The notes: a model not told the origin generated them from the sequence alone. A stretch of 32,847 nt of DNA from an uncultured Collinsella sp. (GCA_937923795.1 CALDWI010000045.1:1-32847), one strand, 5' to 3'; shown: positions 7,834-17,048, counted from the stretch's first letter. Made by a program: numbers and translations.

Positions 7834-8544
7834 ATGGCTTTAATTGATGGACTAAAGACTTTATATAATTCTATTTTTCTCAATAACGATTTGCTGATTA
7901 GACGTTTGAGAAAACTAGGCGTTGCCATTGGGGACGATGTGACTTTTTATTGCCCCAAAGAAATGACGGTTGATATTCAAAATCCACATCTAATCACCAT
8001 CGGTGACCATGTAAAGATTACGGGTCCATCTACAATCCTGACGCATGATTATTCTTGGGGGGTAATTAAGGGAAAAACGGGGGAGGTTTTCGGAAACCAA
8101 AAACATGTGACCATTGGGAACAATGTATTCATTGGATGGGGTGCCACAATCTTGTGCGGCACGACCATCGAGGACAACGTGATCGTCGGAGCGCACTCCG
8201 TCGTCAGCGGGAGGCTAGAGCACGATTCTGTTTATGCAGGCGTTCCCGCAAAGAAGGTTTGCTCATTAGAGCGCTACCGTGAGAAGCGTGCATCAGCCCA
8301 ACTGGACGAGGCGAAAGACTACGTAGCCCGTTTTCGTCGTCGTTTCAGGCGCGATCCTCATGCAGAGGAAATGAGGGAGTATTTCTTTTTGTGGGCCACC
8401 CCTGATCGACTTAACGACAGCTATGTTTTTCAAATGAGTCTCATGGGAACTTACGACAAAAGCGAAGCGATTTTAGCAACACCGAGACAATTTAATAGCT
8501 TTGAGCAGTTCCTTGCCTGCTGCGACAAGGCCGAAGTAGAGTAA
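7834..8544 (+). CDS. Hexapeptide acyltransferase with C-terminal extension
   Basis: A second left-handed beta-helix acyltransferase. The core occupies residues about 28-150 (NPHLITIGDHVKITGPSTI, LTHDYSW with the catalytic-type His, QKHVTIGNNVFIGWGATILC, then GAHSVVSGRL and SVYAGVPAKKV). An extra 85 residues follow, basic and then aromatic-rich (FRRRFRRD, YFFLWATPDR), with no domain I recognise. GGAGG upstream supports ATG 7834. From here to about 14.5 kb the base composition is clearly more AT-rich than in the first genes, suggesting a separately acquired block. Confidence 0.85.
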   Translation: MALIDGLKTLYNSIFLNNDLLIRRLRKLGVAIGDDVTFYCPKEMTVDIQNPHLITIGDHVKITGPSTILTHDYSWGVIKGKTGEVFGNQKHVTIGNNVFIGWGATILCGTTIEDNVIVGAHSVVSGRLEHDSVYAGVPAKKVCSLERYREKRASAQLDEAKDYVARFRRRFRRDPHAEEMREYFFLWATPDRLNDSYVFQMSLMGTYDKSEAILATPRQFNSFEQFLACCDKAEVE

Positions 8545-8546
8545 CC

Positions 8547-9548
8547 ATGAATATGAACAATAATAGACCCGTTGTGACAATTGTTGTTCCCGTCTATAAC
8601 GTCGAAGAGGAATTAAATAGGTGCGTTGAGAGCCTTGTGGGTCAAACGATCAGTGATCTACAAATTATTCTTGTTGATGATGGATCGACTGACTTGAGTG
8701 GTGAGCTTTGTGACGCCTGGGCAGACCGTGATTCCCGCATCTGCGTTATACATAAGCAGAACGGCGGATTGTCCTCTGCCAGAAATGCCGGTATCGATGT
8801 TGCCGAGGGTAAATACCTTGGTTTTGTTGATAGCGACGATTATATCGAGCCCGATATGTACGAAACACTTTTGGCTGGAATGGTCGATGATGAAGTGTCT
8901 ATGGTCACATGTGGTAGATACGTGCATATGGGAGACACTGTTAAAAATGAATACACAACACCCGATGTGATGAGGTTTAATTCCGCAGACGCTATGAAGG
9001 AGACTTTGCTCGGTAACATTATTGATGTATCTGCGTGGGATAAACTTTATCGTCGTGAACTGTTTGACGAAATCCGCTATCCCTATGGACGCATAAGCGA
9101 GGACGCAGCCATTATTTTGCAACTACTCGATCGCTGTAGCGATGTCGTTCATGTGGGGAAGTGTCTGTACCACTACGTTTTTCGTACCGGAAGTATCAGC
9201 AAGTCAACCTACAGCCATAAAAAATTTTATGTTATGCATAACTGTCGGGAGATGACAGCTTGGGTAGAGAAAAACAAGCCTGATTTTTCTATGGACATCA
9301 ACTCGTATTGCTGCGCACAAATGGCAGGAATGATTGAGTGCATGATTTGCTCCCCGGGAGCGAGAAAAGAATGGGGCGAGGATTACAGCGCTTATTGGGG
9401 CCTATTCCGTCATTGTTTCCCAAGCTACGTTACGCTTGGTGGACACAAAAAAGTTGAAATTGCGCGCGTCTTTGCCACGCGTATGCATCTTTACCGCCTA
9501 TTCTGGCTAGCCCGTCAGGTTAGAAACGGGGTTAAGCGCTATGTGTAA
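8547..9548 (+). CDS. GT2-family glycosyltransferase
   Basis: An inverting GT-A enzyme of the same type as the earlier GT2: VVTIVVPVYNVEEELNRCVE, DDGSTD (44-49), QNGGLSSARNAGID and DSDD (95-98). The middle has SAWDKLYRRELF and RISEDAAI, blocks common in capsule glycosyltransferases. ATG 8547 is two bases after the previous stop; ATG 8553 is an alternative. It overlaps the polymerase gene by 8 bases. No membrane anchor is visible. Donor and linkage are unknown. Confidence 0.9.
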   Translation: MNMNNNRPVVTIVVPVYNVEEELNRCVESLVGQTISDLQIILVDDGSTDLSGELCDAWADRDSRICVIHKQNGGLSSARNAGIDVAEGKYLGFVDSDDYIEPDMYETLLAGMVDDEVSMVTCGRYVHMGDTVKNEYTTPDVMRFNSADAMKETLLGNIIDVSAWDKLYRRELFDEIRYPYGRISEDAAIILQLLDRCSDVVHVGKCLYHYVFRTGSISKSTYSHKKFYVMHNCREMTAWVEKNKPDFSMDINSYCCAQMAGMIECMICSPGARKEWGEDYSAYWGLFRHCFPSYVTLGGHKKVEIARVFATRMHLYRLFWLARQVRNGVKRYV

Positions 9549-10704
9549 TGATGCTGCAACCGTTTCCATTAAGCGAAAAACTCTTGCTGATGTCACCATC
9601 AAGGACATAGACATCGTGTTAGCGACCTTACTCTTTTTCGCTCCGACGGATGGCAGTGGCGGCGGAGCGTACTCGTTGGTTCGCTATGGCTTAATTGCGT
9701 ATCTTGTCTTAAAGAACACTCTTTGTTGTAAGAGCATTCCAATTGTCACGATGCTTCTTAGCGCATTCTCTGCGCTTATGGCGTACTCGACCTGGATTAA
9801 TACCCATAGTCCGACTTGGTCCTTTTCCGGATTCATGTTTGGAATGGGAATAGTTGCCGTCATTCTTGTCTATGTTGATGCGTGCTGTCGTCTTTCCACC
9901 GAGATTGTTCTGAAACGCGTGCTCGTCATCTTTATTGTTGCGATCTTACTCAACGATTTAATGATGGTCGTTTTGCCCTACAATCGCTCTGATTCCAGTA
10001 CGGTGTACCTAATCGGAAATAAGTTCATAGTATCCTACGCGCATTGTCTGCTTTCTGGTCTTATGCTGGTTTGCTACAGAGATAAGATTACTTTAAATCG
10101 CATTATCGTGATCATAGGCGCCTTTATGTCGTATTTTTCTGGCTCAAGCACAGGTGCCATGATGATGGTCGCTATGCTTGCTTTGACGTTTGTTCCCGCT
10201 AAAACTCGATTCGTTATCGCGAACCCTTTGTTTCTAGCAGCCTCTGTTGCTGTTTTGAATATTCTCATTTGGGGACAAGCAAATCTATTCCAAATGCCTG
10301 AGTTTCAGAATTTTGTAGTCAATGTTTTGCATAAGAATCCAAATATGACTGGACGTGAGCAGCTATACGCCGTCACTTTTGATCTGGTTGCAATGAAGCC
10401 TATTTTCGGGTGGGGATACCTTACCGATATTTATCGAATCACTTTTGGCTACGGTAACGCGCAAAACGGATTGTTTCACCTTATAACCCAGTGTGGAATC
10501 TTGGGCACTACGGTCTATTTCGCAGGTTTATTTACGTCTCTTCTCGGAAAACCGGTTCAGAACAAAAGCCTATTCGGCATTTACGCCTTTTTGCTTTGCA
10601 TGGTTCTCGGTTCATCTGTGGAGATCAACCTTTCCTTCCAATTCGCTTTTGGCATTGCTTTGGTTTGCGGAGCTTTGCACGGTTTTGATGCTACGGAGAA
10701 ATAA
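9541..10704 (+). CDS. Wzy-like O-antigen/polysaccharide polymerase
   Basis: A polytopic membrane protein of 387 aa with roughly ten hydrophobic helices. Such proteins link undecaprenyl-bound repeat units outside the membrane. Support comes from the topology and the large loop with NMTGREQLYAVTFDLVAMKP followed by FGWGY, the N-G-R...PIxGxG pattern of the O-antigen polymerase/ligase superfamily. A later block, NAQNGLFHLITQCGILG, matches the usual H/Q-N-x...QxGxxG helix. Polymerases diverge strongly, so the call rests on motif, topology and position beside flippase and glycosyltransferases. Confidence 0.8.
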   Translation: MCNDAATVSIKRKTLADVTIKDIDIVLATLLFFAPTDGSGGGAYSLVRYGLIAYLVLKNTLCCKSIPIVTMLLSAFSALMAYSTWINTHSPTWSFSGFMFGMGIVAVILVYVDACCRLSTEIVLKRVLVIFIVAILLNDLMMVVLPYNRSDSSTVYLIGNKFIVSYAHCLLSGLMLVCYRDKITLNRIIVIIGAFMSYFSGSSTGAMMMVAMLALTFVPAKTRFVIANPLFLAASVAVLNILIWGQANLFQMPEFQNFVVNVLHKNPNMTGREQLYAVTFDLVAMKPIFGWGYLTDIYRITFGYGNAQNGLFHLITQCGILGTTVYFAGLFTSLLGKPVQNKSLFGIYAFLLCMVLGSSVEINLSFQFAFGIALVCGALHGFDATEK

Positions 10705-10705
10705 T

Positions 10706-11842
10706 ATGCTCGTTGGAATTATGACAATGCACCGAGTTCCCAATTACGGGTCTTTCTTGCAAGCCTATTCACTAAAAAGAATGATTGAATCCTTGGGTCA
10801 TCAGGTGGTTTTTGTCGACTATCACATTGAGCCCGATATCTTGCATAAAGGAGACATAAAGGAAACCCTTCGATGCGAGATGAGGCAAGTTGGACAGTGG
10901 TTTAAATCCTCATCATTGGGTCATTCAATAAAAAAGGCTCTCAAGGGGGATGCCGGCTCATCGCGTTCCATAATGTTTAGTTGCGATGATATGCTTGGAA
11001 TCACAGATAGACGACACTACAACACGAAATGCGACGTCCTGGTCATAGGCAGCGATGAAGTGTTTAATTGCCTCCAGCTTGGTTCCAATATCGGTTACTC
11101 CCTTGAATTGTTTGGGAGGCGCGCCAATGCAGGTAAAGTGATAGGCTATGCCGCTTCGTTCGGCAATACGACGTATGAAAAACTTGACCACTATGGGGTG
11201 GCTAGGGAAATAGGGGATTGCCTTAATTGTTTCGAGGGGGTTTCAGTTCGTGACACGAATTCCGTTGACACTGTAAGTAGGCTTACGGGAAAAGCCCCAA
11301 TCATGCATCTTGATCCTGTACTCGTCGGTGGAGTGGAAAACGAAGACTGGTCTCCCTGCAACGAGAGTGGATTCATGATTCTTTACGGCTACAGCTTCCG
11401 ATTTACCGAGGATGAATGCAGAGAGGCTCTCGAATTTGCTCATTCCCACGGGCTTGAACTCATCGCATTAGGTGAGGACCAGCCCGTGCGCGATCGCCAT
11501 ATTCGATGCCGCCCTGACCAGGTTTTACCATATTTTCGAGCAGCTGATTATGTGTTAACCGACACCTTTCATGGAAGCATATTTTCTATCGTTACCCATA
11601 CGCCTTTTGTGACGATTCCCCGTGGAGACCGAAACGGTCAAGGAGGCAATGTCCAGAAACTAACGTCGCTTCTGGACGGACTCAATCTTTCTGATCGGCG
11701 ACTTAGCTCAATTGATAAATTGGGCAAGGTTCTCGAAATCAAACCAGATTTCGAATCTTCAGACAAGATTCGAAGCTCTGAGTCGCTACGCTCGCTCAAC
11801 TACCTGAGATCATATCTCTCAAATGGAGGCGTTGCCGAGTGA
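10706..11842 (+). CDS. Polysaccharide pyruvyl transferase family protein
   Basis: This family transfers pyruvate from phosphoenolpyruvate as a ketal onto a sugar. The 378-residue protein begins MLVGIMTMHRVPNYGSFLQA, the N-x-G-A/S-x-LQAY start of the family. It continues with DVLVIGSDEVFN, KVIGYAASFGNT, FEGVSVRDTNSVD, MHLDPVLV, and YVLTDTFHGSIFSIVTHTPF with the conserved T-D-T-F-H-G. ATG 10706 has ACGGAG eight bases upstream and lies right after the polymerase stop. A longer frame reaching back to 10493 would overlap the polymerase by 200 bases and is rejected. Members next to FrhB-like proteins, as here, are common in glycan clusters. Confidence 0.9.
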   Translation: MLVGIMTMHRVPNYGSFLQAYSLKRMIESLGHQVVFVDYHIEPDILHKGDIKETLRCEMRQVGQWFKSSSLGHSIKKALKGDAGSSRSIMFSCDDMLGITDRRHYNTKCDVLVIGSDEVFNCLQLGSNIGYSLELFGRRANAGKVIGYAASFGNTTYEKLDHYGVAREIGDCLNCFEGVSVRDTNSVDTVSRLTGKAPIMHLDPVLVGGVENEDWSPCNESGFMILYGYSFRFTEDECREALEFAHSHGLELIALGEDQPVRDRHIRCRPDQVLPYFRAADYVLTDTFHGSIFSIVTHTPFVTIPRGDRNGQGGNVQKLTSLLDGLNLSDRRLSSIDKLGKVLEIKPDFESSDKIRSSESLRSLNYLRSYLSNGGVAE

Positions 11843-13404
11843 TGACTAAACAGATCAAACCGCTTCCAATATTACAGGGCAAGACCGCTTTTGCGATAAA
11901 CCTTATCTCGCAAGTGTCTGTTATCGTTGCTCAGATGGTCATCAGCTTGTTTTTGACCCCGATTGTCCTAGAGAAAATGGGGGCAGAAGCCTATGGCTTT
12001 GTTGGTCTTGTTAACAACTTTGTAAGCTATGTGGCTGTAATTACTACTGCCTTAAATTCGCTCGCAGGTCGCTATATCACGATTGCGCACCATAGCGGGG
12101 ACCAAGAGGGTGCGGAGTCCTACTACTCCTCCGTGTTTTTTGCAAACTGTGTAATGGCCGTCGCCGTGTTGGCTGGATCCGTTCTTCTTGCGGCAAATAT
12201 CGAATCAGTCGTGTCGGTTTCGCTTGGGCTAGTTGAAGATCTCCAGCTTATGATTTTGCTGGCATTTTTCAATTGCGCGCTTAGTCTTGTTGTTGTTGTT
12301 TTCGGAATTGCCGCATTTATCAAGAACCAGCTATACCTCAACTCCATTGCCCAGCTTGTGTCCTCCGTCATAAGGGCGATATTGCTGTGTGTTCTTTTTT
12401 TGACTGTAGTTCCACATATGTGGTATTACAGCGCAGCTGCAGTTGTCGCATCGGTCGCATTCCTCGCATTGCAGATTTGGACTACGAGACGTATTGCTCC
12501 AGAATACCGGGTGAAAGCGACCTGTTTTTCAATTCATAGAGTACTCGAAATTCTCAAAAGTGGCTTATGGGTCAGCATAGAGTCAATAAACAAGCTTTTG
12601 CTTACCGGTCTTGATTTGTGGATTTCGAATCTCTTTGTTGGTGCCTACCAGATGGGGATTTTATCAGTTGCTAAGACGATCCCCAATGCTTTGTTATCCG
12701 TTTCAAATAGTCTTTCCAGCCTTTTCTATCCCAAATGCGCCGAGCTTTATGCCAAAAAGAAAACTGACGAGCTTGTTAAACAGTTTGGCTTTGCAATGAG
12801 ATTCACTGCTGCGGTCATGATTGTGCCGCTCGCGGGCTTTGTTGCATATGGTCTTCATTTTTACGAACTATGGCTTCCCGGACGAGACGTATCGGAGCTC
12901 CTTCTGATTCAGAGACTATCTGTTCTGACTGTTGTCTCGTTACTCGCGAGCGCGCTCGTTGAGCCTCTTTACTATGCCAATACCCTTACTAATAAGATAA
13001 AGGGAACAGTTCTTATTACTTTAGGCTTCAGCTTACTTGTCGTCGCAATTGAATTGTCCCTTCTGTTTTTTACAGAACTTGAAGGGCTCTTTGTAATCGC
13101 TTCTGTCAGTTCCGTTCTCATGACGTTTAGACATTGTTTTGTACAGCCCGTTTATGCTGCTCATGTGTTAGGTCTGCGTGGATCGAGTTTCTATAAACCA
13201 CTTGGTAAAGAAGTCGTGGGGCTTTTCGTCGTTCTCGCAACATTTGCAATTCTTTCGAAAGCGTTGCCGTTTTCTTCGTGGGCGTGCTTTCTGATTTCTT
13301 GTCTTATTTCTGCAGCAATCGGTTATACGGAGCTATCCCTCCTTCTACTCGATGGGGAAGAGCGACGTAAGGCTTTTGGAATGTTATTGGTTAGGAGGCG
13401 TTAG
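11842..13404 (+). CDS. Wzx-type flippase (MATE/MVF superfamily)
   Basis: A 520-residue polytopic protein with about 12-14 hydrophobic segments, which flips lipid-linked repeat units across the membrane. The N-terminus KTAFAINLISQVSVIVAQMV and the block LTPIVLEKMGAEAYGFVGLV are characteristic of polysaccharide exporters of the RfbX/Wzx type. Start ATG 11842 overlaps the previous TGA by one base; GTG 11839 is an equally possible start with better spacing to GGAGG (11825-11829). It pairs functionally with the Wzy-like polymerase. Confidence 0.88.
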   Translation: MTKQIKPLPILQGKTAFAINLISQVSVIVAQMVISLFLTPIVLEKMGAEAYGFVGLVNNFVSYVAVITTALNSLAGRYITIAHHSGDQEGAESYYSSVFFANCVMAVAVLAGSVLLAANIESVVSVSLGLVEDLQLMILLAFFNCALSLVVVVFGIAAFIKNQLYLNSIAQLVSSVIRAILLCVLFLTVVPHMWYYSAAAVVASVAFLALQIWTTRRIAPEYRVKATCFSIHRVLEILKSGLWVSIESINKLLLTGLDLWISNLFVGAYQMGILSVAKTIPNALLSVSNSLSSLFYPKCAELYAKKKTDELVKQFGFAMRFTAAVMIVPLAGFVAYGLHFYELWLPGRDVSELLLIQRLSVLTVVSLLASALVEPLYYANTLTNKIKGTVLITLGFSLLVVAIELSLLFFTELEGLFVIASVSSVLMTFRHCFVQPVYAAHVLGLRGSSFYKPLGKEVVGLFVVLATFAILSKALPFSSWACFLISCLISAAIGYTELSLLLLDGEERRKAFGMLLVRRR

Positions 13405-13405
13405 G

Positions 13406-14472
13406 TTGCAAGACGAACTTCCATCGAACTCTTTCGACATGCTGTTCGCAAAAGCTCGTTATGCTGTGGCACTTCAGGACTCTGATTCGAAAAGCCTTGA
13501 GTTGTCCGCTTCTGGTGGCGCTTTTGCTTTGTTTGCCCGCTCTGTTCTTCGTGTTGGTGGTGCCGTATTTGGAGCTTCCCTTCTAGACAACGGCACTGTC
13601 CGTCATATTTGCATAAAGCGGATTGATGACTTGTATAAACTCCAAGGGTCTAAATATGTTAAGAGCAACGTTGCAGATACATATGAAGAGTGTGCCCATC
13701 TTCTTTGCAAGAACACCGTAGTGCTATATTCCGGTACGCCATGCCAGATAGCGGGACTTCGAAAATATCTTGAAAAATCAGTTCCGAAGGAAGTCGTTGC
13801 AAACAACTTGCTGTGCGTCGATCTTATCTGTCACGGAACACCAAAGCAGGAGATTTTTTCTGCATATCTTGAATGGCTCGCCACGAAGAATAAAGCCGAT
13901 GACGGCATCCATGGCTATGCTTTTAGAAGCAAAAAGATGGGGTGGGACTAAATTATTATTACTACTTCTATCGTCGAGGTAGAAAACACGAGGTGCTGGG
14001 GCCCGCCCGTGATGACCCATATTTCGCAGCTTTTACGAAAGGGGTCATCTATCGGAGGTGTTGTTACAAGTGTCCCTTTGCAAGACTCGAACGCGTTGGA
14101 GACATCACGATAGGAGATTATTGGGGCATCGATTCCGTTCATCCCGGCTTTTCTGACGGACGAGGCGTTTCCGCGGTCCTGATAAACACTAGTAATGGCG
14201 AGCGTTTCTTTAATGAGTGCTGTGCCGATGAATGTAAGTGGATTAAATCAACCGTTGAAAGCGTTGCTGCAAATAACTCAAATCTCGTCAAGCCAGCCTC
14301 TCGTTCTGATGATGACGAGAGGCTGGCCGATGAGGTCGAAAGAGCGATTTCTGCTGGTGACCACAAGCTGGCATTCGAAAAGCTGCTGGCACCAAAGCTT
14401 AGCTTGATGGCAAGAATTAGGCGAAAGCTTCCCTGGAAGCTTGTTCGTATGGTTTACGGACATGGACGGTAA
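13406..14472 (+). pseudogene. FrhB/FdhB-like protein split by a one-base frameshift
   Basis: The product belongs to the coenzyme F420 hydrogenase/dehydrogenase beta-subunit family, common in glycan clusters beside pyruvyl transferases; its role there is not settled. TTG 13406 with AGGAGG seven bases upstream is the likely start. Visible blocks are SASGGAFALFARSVL, LQGSKYVKSN, YSGTPCQIAGLRKYL and DLICHGTPKQ in the first part, then RCCYKCPFARLERVGDITIG and DYWGI in the second. The usual N-terminal 4Fe-4S domain is absent. Frame one stops at TAA 13949-13951 just after KKMGW. Adding one G to the GGG at 13944-13946 would read KMGWGLNYYYY, the family pattern, and restore one continuous protein. The defect may be a true mutation, a slippage switch or a sequencing error. 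Confidence 0.85.
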
Positions 14473-14601
14473 CTGCTTTTCATTTAGACACTTGTAGTGC
14501 AAAGCTCACTCACACAGCAAACCCTCAGCGGAAATATCGACAGGCAGCTCATTCGTTACAGTCCTTAACAATTTTTAATCAAAGGCGAAAGGTGTTTATT
14601 C

Positions 14602-15663
14602 ATGTATTACATCAACGAGAGGTTAGTTAATCTACACCGCATTTTTGACCAGAACAAGCGCGAGGGTTACCTCAGACTTGATCTGAACGAGAACCCCGAG
14701 GGGCTATCTCAAGAGTTCATCGACGGGGTTCTTTCGGGGGTGACGCCCGAAATGGTGGCCCAGTACCCGGAGACTCTTGAGTTTACCGAATTCCTCGCTG
14801 GAAGACTTGGTACGGACATCGAGCATCTGTCGCTTGTTAACGGGTCTTCCGAAGGCATTCGCAACATCATTAAGGCCTTCACTGCGCCTAACGGCGAGAT
14901 CGTTTGTGTATCGCCTTCTTATGCAATGTTCGAGGTCTACTCGAAGATGTATGGACGTAATTTTGTGCCGGTTCCTTATAGGGATGACCTAACCATCACG
15001 GTGGATGATGTGATTTCTAAGATTAGCGATGACACACAGCTGCTTATTCTTGTTAATCCGAATAATCCCATGGGCAATGCCTGGAGCGAGACTGAGATGT
15101 CACGCTTTTTTGAGGAAGCGGAACGACGTCAAATTACCGTTCTTGTCGACGAAGCATATCATTATTTTTGTCCCGAGACATCCATCAACTATGCCCTAAC
15201 CCATGAACACGTATTTGTAACTCGTACTTTCTCGAAGCTCTTCTCGCTTGCTGGAGCTCGTTTAGGCTATGTAGCAGGATGGCCTGAGGGAGTTGCCCTC
15301 GTACAGAAGCTGAATACTCCCCACAATGTAAATATGTTTGCCATGCTCTTCGCAAAGAAAATCATGGAAACCGAAGGAATGCTCGATTCCATGATCGAGA
15401 ATCAGCTCGCCGGCAAACAGTGGCTCGTTGAGCAACTTGACCGTAACTGCTATGAATATCGAAGCAGTGAAGGTAATTTCATGTTCATTAAGCCGTTTAG
15501 CGATGCTTCTGAAATCGTTAGCCGCATGAAGGCCGAGAAAGGCATTCTCATTAAGGAGTATGACGGTATTGGCGCTTTTGGCAGCTGTCTGAGGGTTACC
15601 ACTGGTCCCAAGCGTTCGATGGAGCGATTCATGGAAGCGCTGATTGAGTTGGACAAGGCCTAA
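14602..15663 (+). CDS. HisC-like PLP-dependent aminotransferase
   Basis: A fold-type I aminotransferase, 353 aa, of the histidinol-phosphate aminotransferase group. Motifs are LDLNENPEGL near the N-terminus, LVNGSSEGIRNIIKAF, LVNPNNPMGN, VDEAYHYF with the cofactor Asp, and TRTFSKLFSLAGARLGY with the cofactor lysine K212. There are no other histidine genes here, and it sits two bases before a cytidylyltransferase fusion, so a role in the glycan is more likely. In Campylobacter jejuni capsule loci, enzymes of this family make serinol phosphate from dihydroxyacetone phosphate or ethanolamine phosphate from serine phosphate. A similar role here is a hypothesis only. Confidence 0.88.
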   Translation: MYYINERLVNLHRIFDQNKREGYLRLDLNENPEGLSQEFIDGVLSGVTPEMVAQYPETLEFTEFLAGRLGTDIEHLSLVNGSSEGIRNIIKAFTAPNGEIVCVSPSYAMFEVYSKMYGRNFVPVPYRDDLTITVDDVISKISDDTQLLILVNPNNPMGNAWSETEMSRFFEEAERRQITVLVDEAYHYFCPETSINYALTHEHVFVTRTFSKLFSLAGARLGYVAGWPEGVALVQKLNTPHNVNMFAMLFAKKIMETEGMLDSMIENQLAGKQWLVEQLDRNCYEYRSSEGNFMFIKPFSDASEIVSRMKAEKGILIKEYDGIGAFGSCLRVTTGPKRSMERFMEALIELDKA

Positions 15664-15665
15664 CC

Positions 15666-17048
15666 ATGACTAAGGTCATTACCTACGGAACCTACGACCA
15701 TCTTCATCGCGGGCATGTCCGCCTGTTAGAGCGCGCCAAGGCCTTAGGCGACTATCTAATCGTTGGCGTTACGTCGGATGACTTTGACAAACAACGCGGC
15801 AAGATTAACGTTCAACAATCGCTTGAAGAGCGCATTGCAGCAGTGCGTTCAACCGGGCTTGCGGACAAGATTGTCGTCGAAGAGTACGAAGGCCAGAAAA
15901 TCGACGACATCAAGCGCTATGGAGTTGATATCTTTACTGTTGGATCGGATTGGGAGGGCCAATTCGATTATCTGAATGAGTACTGCAAGGTTGTGTACCT
16001 AGAGCGAACAAGTGGTGTCTCTTCTACGGAAATCCGAAGTTCAGTTAAACTTCGCTGCGGTTTAGTTGGATATACCGACTATATGAATCGCGTTTTTGCT
16101 GAATGCGGTTTGGTAAATGGTCTCGAGGTTGTCGGCATTTGTGTTGAAGATCGCAGCTTGCTAGATGAGGGTCCACTCGGAGCCAAGCTTGTAACGGATG
16201 ATTACGGTAAGTTACTGAATGCGGTCGACATTGTGTATATTCACTCGCATCCTGATCGGCATTATGCACAGGTGAAACGAGCCTTAAATGCCGGCAAGCA
16301 TGTGATGTGCGAAGCGCCTATCGCAAAGAGCGCTAAGGAATGCAGCGAGCTTTTCGCATTAGCCGACGAGCGATGCCTTGTGTTGATGGACTCGCTGCGC
16401 ACGGCATACTCAACCGCCTACGCACGCATGCTGTTGTTGGTTACCGGTGGACGTATTGGCGAGGTCGTTTCGGTCGATGCCACTATAACCAATCTTAAGA
16501 CCAATCGCGCTCCTTTTGATACGCGTCGCGACACTGCTTGGAGCAGCATGACGGCATGGGGCCCGACGGCATTATTGCCAATCTTCCAGATACTAGGTAC
16601 TAAACCTAACTCGGTACGCATTTCGTCCTTGTGCGAAAAAAACGACAAGACTTTTGATGAGTTCTCGAGGCTTGACGTTGAGTTTCCAAACGCCGTGGCA
16701 ACAGCAAAGGTTGGCTCAGGCGCTAAGTCTGAGGGCAGTCTAGTTGTATCGGGCACAAAGGGCTACATATATGTTCCTGCGCCCTGGTGGAAGACTGATT
16801 ATTTCGAAATCCGCTACGAGAACCCAGCCGATAACAGACGCTATTTCTATCAGCTAGACGGTGAAGGTATTCGCTTTGAATGGGTTTCTTTCCTAAGAAT
16901 GATCGCCGATGTCGAAAAGGGCACCACAGGTGAAGAGGCACTTCGCCGCGAAGGCGGCATTGATCGCGATATCACCAAAGCCACCTGTGAAGTTATAGGC
17001 GCATTCGAACGCGGCGAGAGCGTAAAGTACTTAGAGTTTGTAAGGTAG
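15666..17048 (+). CDS. Cytidylyltransferase fused to Gfo/Idh/MocA oxidoreductase domain
   Basis: Residues 1-125 are a TagD-like nucleotidyltransferase: ITYGTYDHLHRGH with the HxGH motif at 14-17, LLERAKALGDYLIVGV, and RTSGVSSTEI at 114-123 (TagD has RTxGISTT). It would form a CDP-alcohol from CTP and an alcohol phosphate. From about residue 130 to 460 it resembles a Gfo/Idh/MocA NAD(P)-dependent oxidoreductase: a Rossmann start GLVGYTDYM, YIHSHPDRHYAQVKRALNAG, GKHVMCEAPIAKSAKEC, GRIGEVVSVDA and GTKGYIYVPAPWW. The normal EKP catalytic lysine is Ala (EAP, 216-218), and the glycine-rich loop is unusual. The fusion suggests both steps act on one small molecule, with the product used by LicD. It is the last gene of the operon. 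Confidence 0.85.
   Translation: MTKVITYGTYDHLHRGHVRLLERAKALGDYLIVGVTSDDFDKQRGKINVQQSLEERIAAVRSTGLADKIVVEEYEGQKIDDIKRYGVDIFTVGSDWEGQFDYLNEYCKVVYLERTSGVSSTEIRSSVKLRCGLVGYTDYMNRVFAECGLVNGLEVVGICVEDRSLLDEGPLGAKLVTDDYGKLLNAVDIVYIHSHPDRHYAQVKRALNAGKHVMCEAPIAKSAKECSELFALADERCLVLMDSLRTAYSTAYARMLLLVTGGRIGEVVSVDATITNLKTNRAPFDTRRDTAWSSMTAWGPTALLPIFQILGTKPNSVRISSLCEKNDKTFDEFSRLDVEFPNAVATAKVGSGAKSEGSLVVSGTKGYIYVPAPWWKTDYFEIRYENPADNRRYFYQLDGEGIRFEWVSFLRMIADVEKGTTGEEALRREGGIDRDITKATCEVIGAFERGESVKYLEFVR

Noticed and set aside
10493..10705. N-terminal extension of the pyruvyl transferase
   Set aside because: It would overlap the polymerase by about 200 bases and lacks family similarity; ATG 10706 has a proper ribosome site.
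13352..13405. Upstream start of the FrhB-like gene
   Set aside because: It overlaps the flippase end; TTG 13406 is placed correctly after AGGAGG.
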